DNA of 64,000 nt from Nostoc sp. 'Peltigera membranacea cyanobiont' N6 (GTDB lineage Bacteria > Cyanobacteriota > Cyanobacteriia > Cyanobacteriales > Nostocaceae), in contig NZ_CP026681.1 of the NCBI RefSeq assembly GCF_002949735.1, forward strand, positions 1,798,001 through 1,862,000. Reading direction: 5' to 3'. The position numbers and the translations under genes are program-made. The notes under the pieces were generated by a model that ran no database searches, had not been told where the DNA came from, and saw only the letters and a program-made list of their open reading frames with translations. This document shows, piece by piece, positions 9,750-18,335 of this stretch. Each line of letters begins with the position of its first letter. Position 1 is the stretch's first letter.

Positions 9750-10005
9750 ATGGGTAAGGTAAGAGAGCAGGGAGCAGGTAGAAAATAACCAATTCCCACT
9801 TGGATCGAGTCAAAATAATTTAAAGAATTAATGAATATTTGGCAATTTGTGACACATGTTATGGACTGAGCTTGATACTGTGTTACACGAGAGGAAGTTA
9901 TATGAGGCATAATGGTTAACACGTAGCTATAAAAATCTCATTCGTCGAAAAGGCAGCATTTGCTGCTGAAACATCTGTCCTAAATTATCGTCACAGAAAG
10001 CCTGT

Positions 10006-10704
10006 ATGTTTGTATCGCAGTCGGGAAACTACCCCATCAGCAACCAAAGTCGAGTAAACATTAACTCCCAATTGAACAGCCCTAGCAACATCGTGCCGAT
10101 GGTGGTAGAACAGTCTGGTATGGGAGAAAGGGCTTTCGACATCTACTCCCGCCTGCTGCGAGAGCGGATTATATTTTTGGGAACACCAATAGACGATGCC
10201 GTAGCCAACTCAATTGTCGCTCAATTGTTATTCCTAGATTCCGAAGACTCAGAGAAAGACATCCAAATGTATGTTAATTCTCCTGGCGGCTCGGTCTACG
10301 CAGGGATGGCAATCTATGATACAATACAGCAAATTCGCCCTGATGTTGTTACCATCTGTTTTGGATTAGCCGCGAGCATGGGGGCATTTTTGTTGACAGC
10401 AGGGGCTGCCGGTAAGCGAATGTCTCTGCCCGACTCCCGGATTATGATTCACCAACCACTTGGTGGCGCTCAAGGTCAAGCCATTGACATTGAAATTCAA
10501 GCCAGAGAAATTCTTTATGTTAAGGCTAAGTTGAATCAGTTAATGGCTCATCATACTGGTCAACCCTTAGAAAGAATTGAAGCAGATACTGAGCGCGACT
10601 TTTTCATGTCGGCAGAAGAGGCGAAAAACTACGGTTTGATCGATCAGGTCATTTCCAGGCAAAATCTTCCCACAGCAGGGGAAAACGTCACCATTCTGAA
10701 ATAA
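10006..10704 (+). CDS. clpP: ATP-dependent Clp protease proteolytic subunit
   Basis: This is a ClpP serine peptidase, the barrel subunit that degrades substrates fed by a Clp ATPase. The catalytic triad can be placed at S124 (AASMGAF), H149 (MIHQP) and D198 (TERDFFM), which match the E. coli positions after an N-terminal offset. The N-terminus is about 27 residues longer than usual and low in complexity, so a start at the internal ATG before VVEQSG is possible, although it lacks a ribosome binding site. The gene is followed by clpX after only 9 bases. Cyanobacteria have several clpP copies; this is the one partnered with ClpX. Confidence 0.95.
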   Translation: MFVSQSGNYPISNQSRVNINSQLNSPSNIVPMVVEQSGMGERAFDIYSRLLRERIIFLGTPIDDAVANSIVAQLLFLDSEDSEKDIQMYVNSPGGSVYAGMAIYDTIQQIRPDVVTICFGLAASMGAFLLTAGAAGKRMSLPDSRIMIHQPLGGAQGQAIDIEIQAREILYVKAKLNQLMAHHTGQPLERIEADTERDFFMSAEEAKNYGLIDQVISRQNLPTAGENVTILK

Positions 10705-10713
10705 GAGGCTGGT

Positions 10714-12054
10714 ATGTCTAAGTACGACTCCCATTTAAAATGTTCGTTTTGCGGCAAGTCTCAAGAGCAGGTGCGTAAATTAATCGCAGGGCCGGGAGTC
10801 TACATCTGCGATGAATGCGTTGACTTGTGTAATGAAATACTAGACGAAGAGTTACTCGATACGAATGGTGCAGCAGCACAACCCGCACCAAGAGCAGAAC
10901 CACCTCAAAAACGACGGACTCAATCTTCTAGTATTTCGTTTAATCAAATACCCAAGCCAAGGGAGATTAAAAATTATCTAGACGAACACGTTATTGGTCA
11001 AGATGAAGCCAAGAAGGTGCTATCGGTAGCCGTTTACAATCACTACAAACGGTTAGCAGTTATTCAGTCTAAAGGCAATGGCAAAGGTGGGGCTGATGAT
11101 GCTGTAGAACTGCAAAAGTCCAACATTTTGTTAATTGGCCCGACTGGTTGCGGTAAAACTCTTTTAGCACAAACCCTAGCGAAAATTCTGGATGTCCCCT
11201 TTGCCGTTGCTGATGCTACAACCCTGACGGAAGCAGGGTATGTGGGCGAAGATGTGGAAAATATCTTGCTGCGACTGTTGCAAGTGGCAGATTTGGATAT
11301 AGAAGAAGCGCAACGAGGAATTATCTACATTGATGAAATTGACAAAATTGCTCGTAAGAGTGAGAACCCGTCAATTACCCGCGATGTTTCTGGCGAAGGC
11401 GTGCAGCAAGCCTTGCTGAAAATGTTAGAGGGAACGATCGCCAATGTACCACCCCAAGGTGGGCGCAAGCATCCTTATCAAGACTGTATACAGATTGATA
11501 CAAGCAATATTTTGTTCGTCTGTGGTGGTGCTTTCGTAGGCTTAGAAAAGGTTGTGGATCAGAGAGTTGGCAAAAAAGCAATAGGCTTTGTGCAACCTGG
11601 AGAAGGCCAAACAAAAGAAAAACGGGCAGCAGATACTCTCCGCCATTTAGCACCAGACGATCTAGTAAAATTTGGCATGATTCCAGAATTTATTGGGCGC
11701 GTGCCAATGGTAGCAGTAGTAGATCCGCTAGATGAAGAAGCGCTGATGGCGATTCTCACCCAACCACGCAGCGCCTTAGTCAAGCAGTACCAAAAACTGC
11801 TGAAGATGGATAATGTCCAGTTAGATTTTAAACCAGATGCTTTACGAGCGATCGCTCAAGAAGCTTACCGTCGTAAAACTGGTGCTAGAGCGCTACGGGG
11901 CATTGTTGAAGAACTTATGCTGGATGTCATGTACGAGTTACCATCTCGTAAGGATGTGACACGTTGTACAGTTACACGGGAGATGGTCGAGAAGCGATCG
12001 ACTGCCGAACTGATAATCCATCCGTCTTCACTACCTAAGCCAGAATCTGCTTAA
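10714..12054 (+). CDS. clpX: ATP-dependent Clp protease ATP-binding subunit ClpX
   Basis: ClpX is the AAA+ unfoldase that delivers substrates to ClpP. The N-terminal zinc-binding domain uses C10, C13, C32 and C35. The Walker A motif is GPTGCGKT, Walker B is IIYIDEIDK, and the IGF-type loop that docks on ClpP appears as AIGF. The C-terminal small domain contains TGARALRGIVEE. An AGAGG ribosome binding site precedes the ATG, and the 9-base spacing to clpP implies cotranscription. Confidence 0.97.
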   Translation: MSKYDSHLKCSFCGKSQEQVRKLIAGPGVYICDECVDLCNEILDEELLDTNGAAAQPAPRAEPPQKRRTQSSSISFNQIPKPREIKNYLDEHVIGQDEAKKVLSVAVYNHYKRLAVIQSKGNGKGGADDAVELQKSNILLIGPTGCGKTLLAQTLAKILDVPFAVADATTLTEAGYVGEDVENILLRLLQVADLDIEEAQRGIIYIDEIDKIARKSENPSITRDVSGEGVQQALLKMLEGTIANVPPQGGRKHPYQDCIQIDTSNILFVCGGAFVGLEKVVDQRVGKKAIGFVQPGEGQTKEKRAADTLRHLAPDDLVKFGMIPEFIGRVPMVAVVDPLDEEALMAILTQPRSALVKQYQKLLKMDNVQLDFKPDALRAIAQEAYRRKTGARALRGIVEELMLDVMYELPSRKDVTRCTVTREMVEKRSTAELIIHPSSLPKPESA

Positions 12055-12057
12055 TGG

Positions 12058-12143
12058 TCATTAGTCATTGGTCATTGGTCAAAAACTAAGGAATAATAAC
12101 CATGTACAAATGACTAATGACAACTGACAAAGGACAAATGACT
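12058..12143. repeat. TCATTAG/TCATTGG short tandem repeats
   Basis: Degenerate heptamers TCATTAG/TCATTGG are followed by their inverse (CTAATGA, CCAATGA-like) so the stretch can fold back. It fills the space between clpX and the next gene, whose ATG is the last unit of the array. This is the Nostocales STRR type of repeat. Confidence 0.75.
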
Positions 12144-12144
12144 A

Positions 12145-13062
12145 ATGCCTTATATTAAAGTTCGTGGCGTTGACCATTACTACGAATGGGTAAAAAAACC
12201 ATCTGGTTCTTTGGTAAAACCAGTAATGGTTTTTATGCATGGTTGGGCTGGTTCGGCTAGGTATTGGCAAAATACTGCTAATGCTTTATCAGAGCAATTT
12301 GATTGTTTACTCTACGATTTGCGCGGATTTGGCCGTTCTGGTGGTAAGCCAACTTTAGCCCAAGCAAGTGAAGCTGTTGCTGAGTCTGAGTCCCTGCAAG
12401 AAGAATCAGAGGCAATCAGAGAGTTGACTTATGAATTAGAAGAATACGCCGATGATTTGGCAGCTTTGTTAGATGGGTTGCATCTTCAGCGCGTCTATAT
12501 CAATGCTCACTCAATGGGCGCTTCTGTTGCCGCTTTATTTTTTAATCGCTACCCCCAACGAGTGGAACGAGGAATTCTAACCTGTAGCGGTATTTTTGAG
12601 TACGACGAAAAATCTTTTAGTGCCTTTCATAAATTCGGTGGCTATGTGGTGAAATTCCGTCCCAAGTGGTTAAGCAAAATTCCATTTGTTGATCGGATGT
12701 TTATGGCAAGATTTTTATATAGTTCAATACCACATTCTGAGCGTCAAGCTTTTTTACAAGATTTTCTCGAAGCTGATTACGATGCAGCTTTAGGAACAAT
12801 TTTTACCTCCGTTAGTAAGGCTCAATCTGAAGTGATGCCACTTGAGTTTGCCAAGCTGACAGTGCCGACTCTGCTGGTGGCGGGGGAGTATGACAAAATT
12901 ATTCCAGCTGAGATGGGACGTAAAGCAGCTGCAATGAATGACAAAGTGGAATTTGTGATGATTCCCAACACAGCACATTTCCCGATGTTAGAAGATGCTC
13001 CAAGTTATATGAAATTGGTGCAAGAGTTTTTGCAAGTTTCCATACCAGAACCACAGGTGTGA
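12145..13062 (+). CDS. Alpha/beta hydrolase
   Basis: The 305-residue protein has the alpha/beta hydrolase layout: an oxyanion-loop motif FMHGWAGSARYW, a nucleophile elbow AHSMGAS, an acid residue in LLVAGEYDKIIP and a final histidine in NTAHFPMLEDA. The substrate cannot be told from the sequence. An insertion rich in Glu/Ser lies between the first strand pair and the elbow. The gene follows clpX in the same direction after a repeat array, so it may share its transcript, but its own promoter cannot be excluded. Confidence 0.85.
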   Translation: MPYIKVRGVDHYYEWVKKPSGSLVKPVMVFMHGWAGSARYWQNTANALSEQFDCLLYDLRGFGRSGGKPTLAQASEAVAESESLQEESEAIRELTYELEEYADDLAALLDGLHLQRVYINAHSMGASVAALFFNRYPQRVERGILTCSGIFEYDEKSFSAFHKFGGYVVKFRPKWLSKIPFVDRMFMARFLYSSIPHSERQAFLQDFLEADYDAALGTIFTSVSKAQSEVMPLEFAKLTVPTLLVAGEYDKIIPAEMGRKAAAMNDKVEFVMIPNTAHFPMLEDAPSYMKLVQEFLQVSIPEPQV

Positions 13063-13084
13063 TGACTTGTGTGATTTCTAAGAA

Positions 13085-13122
13085 ATAAATTAACCACAGA
13101 GACGCAGAGAACGCAGAGAGAG
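13085..13122. repeat. ACGCAGAG-type dispersed repeat
   Basis: The stretch AACCACAGAGACGCAGAGAACGCAGAGAG is a common cyanobacterial intergenic repeat and the reverse relative of those near 3.2 kb and 62.1 kb. Confidence 0.55.
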
Positions 13123-13178
13123 GAAAATAGAGAGGATTTTTTTGCCAGTTTTGGGATATTTCTCTATTTGGAAGTTCC

Positions 13179-13766
13179 TTATTTTCGGATAGCTTGCACA
13201 AATTCGGCAACAGCATCGTACTGGTCAGGGTGCGCGATATATTTTAGCAACAAAGCTGGATCTATATTCGGTAAGAAACCACTACGGTTTACTTCTTCAT
13301 ATTCGCCAACCGCGTTTAACCGGAATATCTTTATTTGGTCGGATTTCCAGAACCAAACTTCAGACACTTTCTTGGGTTTGAATAACTCCTTACGGTTAAT
13401 AGTGCCACTAGTAACAATAACTTCAATAACAATGTCTGGCGTTTCTTTGTTGCTGCCAATGCAGTAAGATTCATCTGGAGTACCAGAAGCATAGCCAGGT
13501 TCTTCGAGAGTGAAACCACCACGACCATAAAACCGGATACCCAACTCTTTCATGTAAGCTTCTAACAAATAGCCAAGAGTTCTTTTTACGTACTCGTGTT
13601 TTTCTCCAATGGGCGACATAATTTCTAGTATTCCTGACAAATAAGAGAGTCGGACATTGCGGTTGTCCTTTAACTGTGCCTCTATACCTTTGAATTCCTC
13701 CCAGGAAACATTAGCTACGGTTACAAGTTTCTCTTGTATGGGATGGTCTAGAAATGGAATACTCAT
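13179..13766 (-). CDS. Uma2 family protein (DUF820)
   Basis: This is a second Uma2/DUF820 protein, 195 residues from the chosen ATG at 13766, which has GAGAGG just upstream. Family marks are VRLSYLSGILEIMSP near the N-terminus, ETPDIVIEVIVTSGT in the middle and EVWFWKSDQIKIF further on, consistent with a PD-(D/E)XK-like fold. It is a different branch from the Uma2 proteins at 2.5 and 46.3 kb, having the longer YHVKRTLGYLLEAY-like helix. Function is unproven. Confidence 0.85.
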   Translation of the reverse strand: MSIPFLDHPIQEKLVTVANVSWEEFKGIEAQLKDNRNVRLSYLSGILEIMSPIGEKHEYVKRTLGYLLEAYMKELGIRFYGRGGFTLEEPGYASGTPDESYCIGSNKETPDIVIEVIVTSGTINRKELFKPKKVSEVWFWKSDQIKIFRLNAVGEYEEVNRSGFLPNIDPALLLKYIAHPDQYDAVAEFVQAIRK

Positions 13767-13847
13767 ATCGCCTCTCAACAGTTGCTTTGATTGATAAGTA
13801 GGTGAATCAATATAGATGTTTTTACCCCTCTCTTAATTATCTTTGAA

Positions 13848-14831
13848 TTAACTCAAACCTAGTTCTCGTTTTAGTAAGTTAATTGAGTTAGTGCCGATAT
13901 AATTTTCAACCTTAATCAGCTTCGGTGGACGAATAATATCTTCATCAGATGCTTGTACGGCTGCTTGGACTGCCGCAAAACTGGCTTGATCGCTGATGAT
14001 TACCTCAGCCCGTTTAACCATTGCTTGAAGTTTATAAGCATCTTTTGGTTGCGAAGTCATTATCAGTAATTCATCTCCCCGCAGACCGTGGAGGATGACT
14101 TCTGCTGCCCGGGCAATCCCGGAACTGAGGCTAACGATGCCTACACAATTTTCTTTTGGTAGGGTTTTCAAGATACTGAGTTCTTTGCTGTAGTCGTAGA
14201 TATCCAGAGGAATTACCCGTGCAGCTTTCGGGGCTGCGATCGCTTCCACGTTACTGATAAAATACCGACTTGTGACTACTGTCGCAGAGGTAGTTTTATC
14301 TAACACAGCTGTTAATTCTTCCATTGCTACCAACTGGATTGGGATTTTTAGCGATCGCTCTAATTCATAGACCATCAATTCACCAGCACCCATGTCATAG
14401 GATGGAACTGCAACTAGTACCCGCGCACTACAACGCAAGCGCCAGTCAATTTCCGCTAAAAATAGCTCTCTGGCTTGATTGAGCGAACATCCTTGGGTAA
14501 GCAGATCGTCAAGTGCTTTCTGGACAACTTGATATGCATCAGGATTTTGTTTGAGAATTGGTGATTGCAGCCTGCTACCGCCCTCATGACCTTGGGGACG
14601 AACATAAATGCCCGAACCAGCCATACTTTCAACAAATCCGTCTTCTTCTAGTTGACGATAAACTTTGCTAATGGTGTTACGGTGTAATCCAGTTTGCATT
14701 GCTAATGCCCTTGTGCTTGGCAATTTGTACGCTGGGGGATATTGCCGAGAAGCGATCGCAAATCGGATTTGATTAAACAGCTGGGTTGATGCGGGAATTT
14801 CGCTGTCTGGCTGAATACGGAATTGAATCAT
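13848..14831 (-). CDS. plmA: GntR family transcriptional regulator, PlmA-like
   Basis: The N-terminus is a GntR-type winged helix (IPASTQLFNQIRFAI, LPSTRALAM, HRNTISKVYRQLEEDGFV at about residues 10-68). The rest is a regulatory domain unlike the FadR or aminotransferase types. Opening and length (327 residues) match my recollection of PlmA, the cyanobacterial GntR regulator first linked to plasmid maintenance in Anabaena and later to the PII-PipX network. The start is the ATG at 14831, with GGAGG 7 bases upstream. It is divergent from a dienelactone hydrolase gene. The plmA name rests on remembered similarity, not on a search. Confidence 0.75.
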   Translation of the reverse strand: MIQFRIQPDSEIPASTQLFNQIRFAIASRQYPPAYKLPSTRALAMQTGLHRNTISKVYRQLEEDGFVESMAGSGIYVRPQGHEGGSRLQSPILKQNPDAYQVVQKALDDLLTQGCSLNQARELFLAEIDWRLRCSARVLVAVPSYDMGAGELMVYELERSLKIPIQLVAMEELTAVLDKTTSATVVTSRYFISNVEAIAAPKAARVIPLDIYDYSKELSILKTLPKENCVGIVSLSSGIARAAEVILHGLRGDELLIMTSQPKDAYKLQAMVKRAEVIISDQASFAAVQAAVQASDEDIIRPPKLIKVENYIGTNSINLLKRELGLS

Positions 14832-14863
14832 CACCAAACCTCCTGAATACTAAGTGCTGAGTT

Positions 14864-14904
14864 CTGTTAGCGGTAGCGGGGCTTTTAGCCCGTGCTGAGG
14901 TTTG
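14864..14904. repeat. TGTTAGCGG..TTTAGCCCGTGCT repeat, diverged copy
   Basis: CTGTTAGCGGTAGCGGGGCTTTTAGCCCGTGCTGAG is related to stretches at 26318-26349 and 36021-36056. GGGGCTTTTAGCCC can form a small hairpin. It sits in the upstream region of the plmA-like gene. Confidence 0.6.
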
Positions 14905-15102
14905 AGTATTAAGTATTGCTTTTCTACTCAGCACTCTTTTTGTGTCCAGATGCATTTGCTACATATCAAATATTCTATTTACATACGAAGCTGTTCTGGT
15001 AGAAATGTCTATTGATAATTTAATTACAAAAAACCTGGGCATACTGGCATAGTTATATCAAATAAACACACGGCCGATCGCACAGCACTGGTAAAAATTA
15101 TT

Positions 15103-15843
15103 ATGACAGAGCAAGCAATAATTACCACAACGGTTAATCTTTTGCAAGATAATATTCAAGTGTCTGCTTATTTGGCAGAACCAAAAGAACCTGGATCTTA
15201 TCCAGGAGTCGTGGTATTACAAGAGATTTTTGGTGTCAACGTTCACATTCGCGATGTTACAGAACGAATTGCCAAACTTGGGTATGTAGCGATCGCACCT
15301 GCACTTTTTCAACGCACTGCTCCTGGCTTTGAAACCGGATACACACCCGAAGATATTGAAACGGGCAGAGGTTACGCCGCGCAAACTCAAGCATCTGAGT
15401 TATTAAGCGATATTCAATTAGCAATTGAATACCTCAAAAATCTGCCCCAAGTTAAAAAAAATAGCTTTGGCTGTATTGGCTTCTGCTTTGGCGGTCATGT
15501 CGCATATCTTGCAGCCACTTTACCAGATATTAAAGCTACGGCTTCCTTCTACGGTGCTGGAATTACCACTCGCACACCAGGAGGTGGCGCACCCACTGTT
15601 ACCCGCACCAAAGAAATTCCAGGGACTGTCTATGCCTTCTTTGGTAAAGAAGATGCTAGCATTCCACCCGAACAAGTAGATGAGATTGAAAAAGAGTTAG
15701 AAAAATATAAAATTCCTCATCGTGTGTTTCGCTACGATGGAGCTGATCACGGATTTTTCTGTGACCTTCGTGCCAGTTATAATCCTAAAGCGGCAGCAGA
15801 TGCTTGGGAGCAGGTAAAACAACTTTTTGGTCAACTGAACTAA
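15103..15843 (+). CDS. Dienelactone hydrolase family protein
   Basis: This 246-residue alpha/beta hydrolase has the dienelactone hydrolase marks: EIFGVNVHIRDVT near residues 41-53, the nucleophile elbow GFCFGG with cysteine C128 in place of serine, an acid residue in FGKEDASIP, and the histidine in GADHGFF. Carboxymethylenebutenolidase activity is the textbook role, but cyanobacterial members have unknown natural substrates. It is transcribed away from the plmA-like regulator with a shared 271-base intergenic region, so regulation by that protein is possible but unproven. Confidence 0.9.
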   Translation: MTEQAIITTTVNLLQDNIQVSAYLAEPKEPGSYPGVVVLQEIFGVNVHIRDVTERIAKLGYVAIAPALFQRTAPGFETGYTPEDIETGRGYAAQTQASELLSDIQLAIEYLKNLPQVKKNSFGCIGFCFGGHVAYLAATLPDIKATASFYGAGITTRTPGGGAPTVTRTKEIPGTVYAFFGKEDASIPPEQVDEIEKELEKYKIPHRVFRYDGADHGFFCDLRASYNPKAAADAWEQVKQLFGQLN

Positions 15844-15863
15844 AAACCATGCACCCAAGTTCG

Positions 15864-15958
15864 TCATTGGTCATTGGTCATTGGTCATTGGTCATTGGTC
15901 ATTGGTCATTGGTTATTTGTTATTTGCAAAGGACAACTGACAAATGACAAATGACTAA
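15864..15958. repeat. Seven tandem TCATTGG heptamers and inverse units
   Basis: Seven exact head-to-tail copies of TCATTGG run from 15864 to 15912. They are followed by GACAACTGACAAATGACAAATGACTAAT, which contains inverse-orientation relatives. This is a classical STRR array. Confidence 0.9.
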
Positions 15959-16013
15959 TAACAATCTAAACTTCAATGGCATTAGCTCAAATAAAAATTA
16001 ATCTTCAAAAGTC

Positions 16014-16916
16014 ATGAATTCCGAATCGAAACTTTCTCAAACAGCCAATTCGTCATTTACAATGGACGACTTTGCCAAAGCACTAGAAAAACACGACTAC
16101 CAGTTTCAAAAGGGACAGGTTGTACATGGCAAAGTGTTCCAACTTGACCATGATGGAGCCTATGTTGATATTGGTGGTAAGTCGTCAGCTTTTCTGCCGC
16201 GCGATGAGGCTTCTTTGAGAGCAGTTACCGATTTATCGGAGGTGCTGCCATTGCAAGAGGAAATGCAGTTTTTGATTATCCGAGATCAGGATGCAGAAGG
16301 TCAAGTCACCCTTTCTCGCAAGCAGTTGGAGATTCAGCACATCTGGGAACGATTGGCCGAAATGCAGGAAAATACTCAGACTGTGCAAGTACGGGTTATG
16401 GGTGTGAATAAAGGTGGTGTCACCGTCGATATTCTTTCTTTGCGGGGGTTTATTCCGCGATCGCACCTGGCAGAGCGTGATAACTTAGAAGCACTCAAAG
16501 GTCAAAATCTGACTGTGGGCTTTTTGGAAATTAATCGTAACACCAACAAACTCATCCTTTCTCAACGTTTAGCAACTCGTTCTAGCAACTTCAGCTTATT
16601 AGAACTAGGTCAACTGGTGGAAGGTAAAGTGACTGGCATCAAGCCTTTTGGTGTGTTTGTCGATTTAAATGGTATGGGGGCTTTGCTTCATATCAAGCAG
16701 GTAAGCCAAAAATTCATTGATTCTCTAGAAAAGGTATTTAAAGTTGGTCAGCCAATTAAAGCTGTAATTATTGACTTGGATGAGGGTAAAGGGCGAGTTG
16801 CTCTTTCTACCAGAGTTTTGGAAAACTTCCCTGGCGAAGTGCTGGAGAATTTCGATGAGGTGATGGCTTCAGCCGAGGCGCGTGCTAATAGAGCTAATAA
16901 TAAAGCCTCTGAATAG
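16014..16916 (+). CDS. S1 RNA-binding domain protein (ribosomal protein S1 homologue)
   Basis: Three S1 oligonucleotide-binding domains can be traced at about residues 33-105, 118-185 and 203-270, each with the pattern GxVxxxxxxGxxVDI or GVFVDL followed by LxR. At 300 residues it is shorter than the six-domain S1 of enterobacteria and fits the cyanobacterial/chloroplast S1 class, of which cyanobacteria have two paralogues. It should bind mRNA or single-stranded nucleic acid at the ribosome. I cannot tell with certainty which paralogue this is; the short form resembles the one called nucleic acid-binding protein or rps1b. Confidence 0.88.
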   Translation: MNSESKLSQTANSSFTMDDFAKALEKHDYQFQKGQVVHGKVFQLDHDGAYVDIGGKSSAFLPRDEASLRAVTDLSEVLPLQEEMQFLIIRDQDAEGQVTLSRKQLEIQHIWERLAEMQENTQTVQVRVMGVNKGGVTVDILSLRGFIPRSHLAERDNLEALKGQNLTVGFLEINRNTNKLILSQRLATRSSNFSLLELGQLVEGKVTGIKPFGVFVDLNGMGALLHIKQVSQKFIDSLEKVFKVGQPIKAVIIDLDEGKGRVALSTRVLENFPGEVLENFDEVMASAEARANRANNKASE

Positions 16917-17031
16917 TTTTGAGGTGGGCTGCTTGTACAAAAAGATTGTAATCGACCACGGGGCGATCGCATGGATTTACGGGTGAATAACACCCAAAAG
17001 TTAATAACTCCTAAATTGGGTTACTACTCCC

Positions 17032-17191
17032 CCTGCATCAACAAAGATGTGGGGGTACTTTTTATACCAGCAAGAAAATCTGCTGAACTTGCACAAGGCT
17101 AAGATGTCGCTTGAACAAGCTATCGACCTCTTGAGGCAGTAAAACTAATCCTATTTCCCTATCCCCTGCATCTACAAGGATGTGGGGGATC
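17032..17191. repeat. Two copies of a CCCCTGCATC/GATGTGGGG hairpin
   Basis: The gap between the S1 gene and the next gene (467 bases) holds two near-identical imperfect hairpins at about 17032-17055 and 17165-17190. Both read CCCCTGCATC-loop-GATGTGGGGG and each is followed by a T-rich run, so they look like terminators on the plus strand. Between them is an open frame of 31 codons (17047-17142, ending EQAIDLLRQ) that I do not recognise and do not call. Confidence 0.6.
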
Positions 17192-17383
17192 ATTTTGAGA
17201 GTATTAAAATAAATAAGGTGTGACTTATTGGCTTAGTTGGCGTGAGGATATTTTGAGCATGGTAACAAAGTATAAAAATATGCTCATATCTCTGTTTAAG
17301 TATTGCTCAAGGGATTTTGAGCATATATCAAGAATTTCAAGAACTATAAACGCTGAAAGTATTCAATTTAGGTATTTATTTAT

Positions 17384-18259
17384 ATGTTTCTAGTAACTGG
17401 AGCAACGGGAGGAATTGGTCGCAGAGTAGTGCGACTCCTCCGACAACGAGAACAGTCAGTGCGGGCATTTGTCCGCCTTACCTCGCGCTACAGCGAGTTA
17501 GAACACCGGGGTGCAGAAATCTTTATTGGTGATTTGCTGCACGAAAAAGATATTCAAAAAGCTACTCAAGGTGTGAAGTATATTATCAGCGCCCACGGTT
17601 CTGATAGCGATGCTCTATCCTTAGATTACCGCGCCAATATTGAACTGATTGACCAAGCAAAAGCCAATGGCGTAGAGCATTTTGTCTTCATTTCTGTATT
17701 AGGAGCCGATCGCGGTTATGAAGATGCTCCCGTGTTCAAAGCCAAACGAGCAGTAGAGCGATATTTAGAAGCTAGTGGCTTGAATTACACAATTTTACGC
17801 CCATCTGGATTAGCATCTAACTTGCTGCCACTGGTAGAACGATTTCGGGAAACGGGATTGTATCTGCTAATTGGCGATCGCAAAAACCGTACCTCAATTG
17901 TCAGCACCGATGATTTGGCAAGGATAGTAGTCGATTCTGTGACAGTCGCAGGCGCTCGTAACCAGATTTTACCAGTGGGAGGCCCGGAAATTTTATTACG
18001 AGAAGATATTCCCCGGATTTTTGGTCGGATTTTCGTCAAAGAGCCAGTAATAATTAACTCACCACTATTCTTAATTGATGGGTTACAAGGTGCATTGGGT
18101 TTATTTAATCCCCAAATCCAAAAAGCTTTGGGAACTTATCGCACATTGCTAGCAAATGAATTTTTCTGTACAAAAGATGAAATTGCCAATTTAGAAGCAA
18201 TTTTTAACTTCCAATTAGAGACATTAGACAACTTTTTGCGGCGCTATCTAGCAGTTTGA
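17384..18259 (+). CDS. NAD(P)-binding atypical SDR, Ycf39-like
   Basis: The protein starts with a Rossmann motif, VTGATGGIGRRVV, and is an atypical short-chain dehydrogenase of the NmrA/Ycf39 group. Further marks are RAFVR after the second strand, VEHFVFISVLGAD and LNYTILRPSGLASN. The classic YxxxK catalytic pair is not evident, as is usual in this group, where proteins often act as assembly factors or isomerase-like enzymes. Ycf39 itself helps photosystem II assembly, but this may be a paralogue. It has no clear operon partner, and repeats separate it from the next gene. Confidence 0.82.
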   Translation: MFLVTGATGGIGRRVVRLLRQREQSVRAFVRLTSRYSELEHRGAEIFIGDLLHEKDIQKATQGVKYIISAHGSDSDALSLDYRANIELIDQAKANGVEHFVFISVLGADRGYEDAPVFKAKRAVERYLEASGLNYTILRPSGLASNLLPLVERFRETGLYLLIGDRKNRTSIVSTDDLARIVVDSVTVAGARNQILPVGGPEILLREDIPRIFGRIFVKEPVIINSPLFLIDGLQGALGLFNPQIQKALGTYRTLLANEFFCTKDEIANLEAIFNFQLETLDNFLRRYLAV

Positions 18260-18267
18260 ATAAAACA

Positions 18268-18330
18268 CAAGTCATTAGTCATTAGTGAATAACCAAGGAC
18301 AAATGACTAATGACAAATAACAAAGGAAAA
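18268..18330. repeat. TCATTAG short repeats and inverse units
   Basis: GTCATTAGTCATTAG is followed by GACAAATGACTAATGACAAAT, giving a fold-back STRR tract in front of the HlyD-type gene. Confidence 0.7.
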
Positions 18331-18335
18331 AATAT

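Noticed and set aside
17047..17142. 31-codon gene between duplicated hairpins
   Set aside because: No ribosome binding site and part of the frame lies in the hairpin itself; kept only as a remark.
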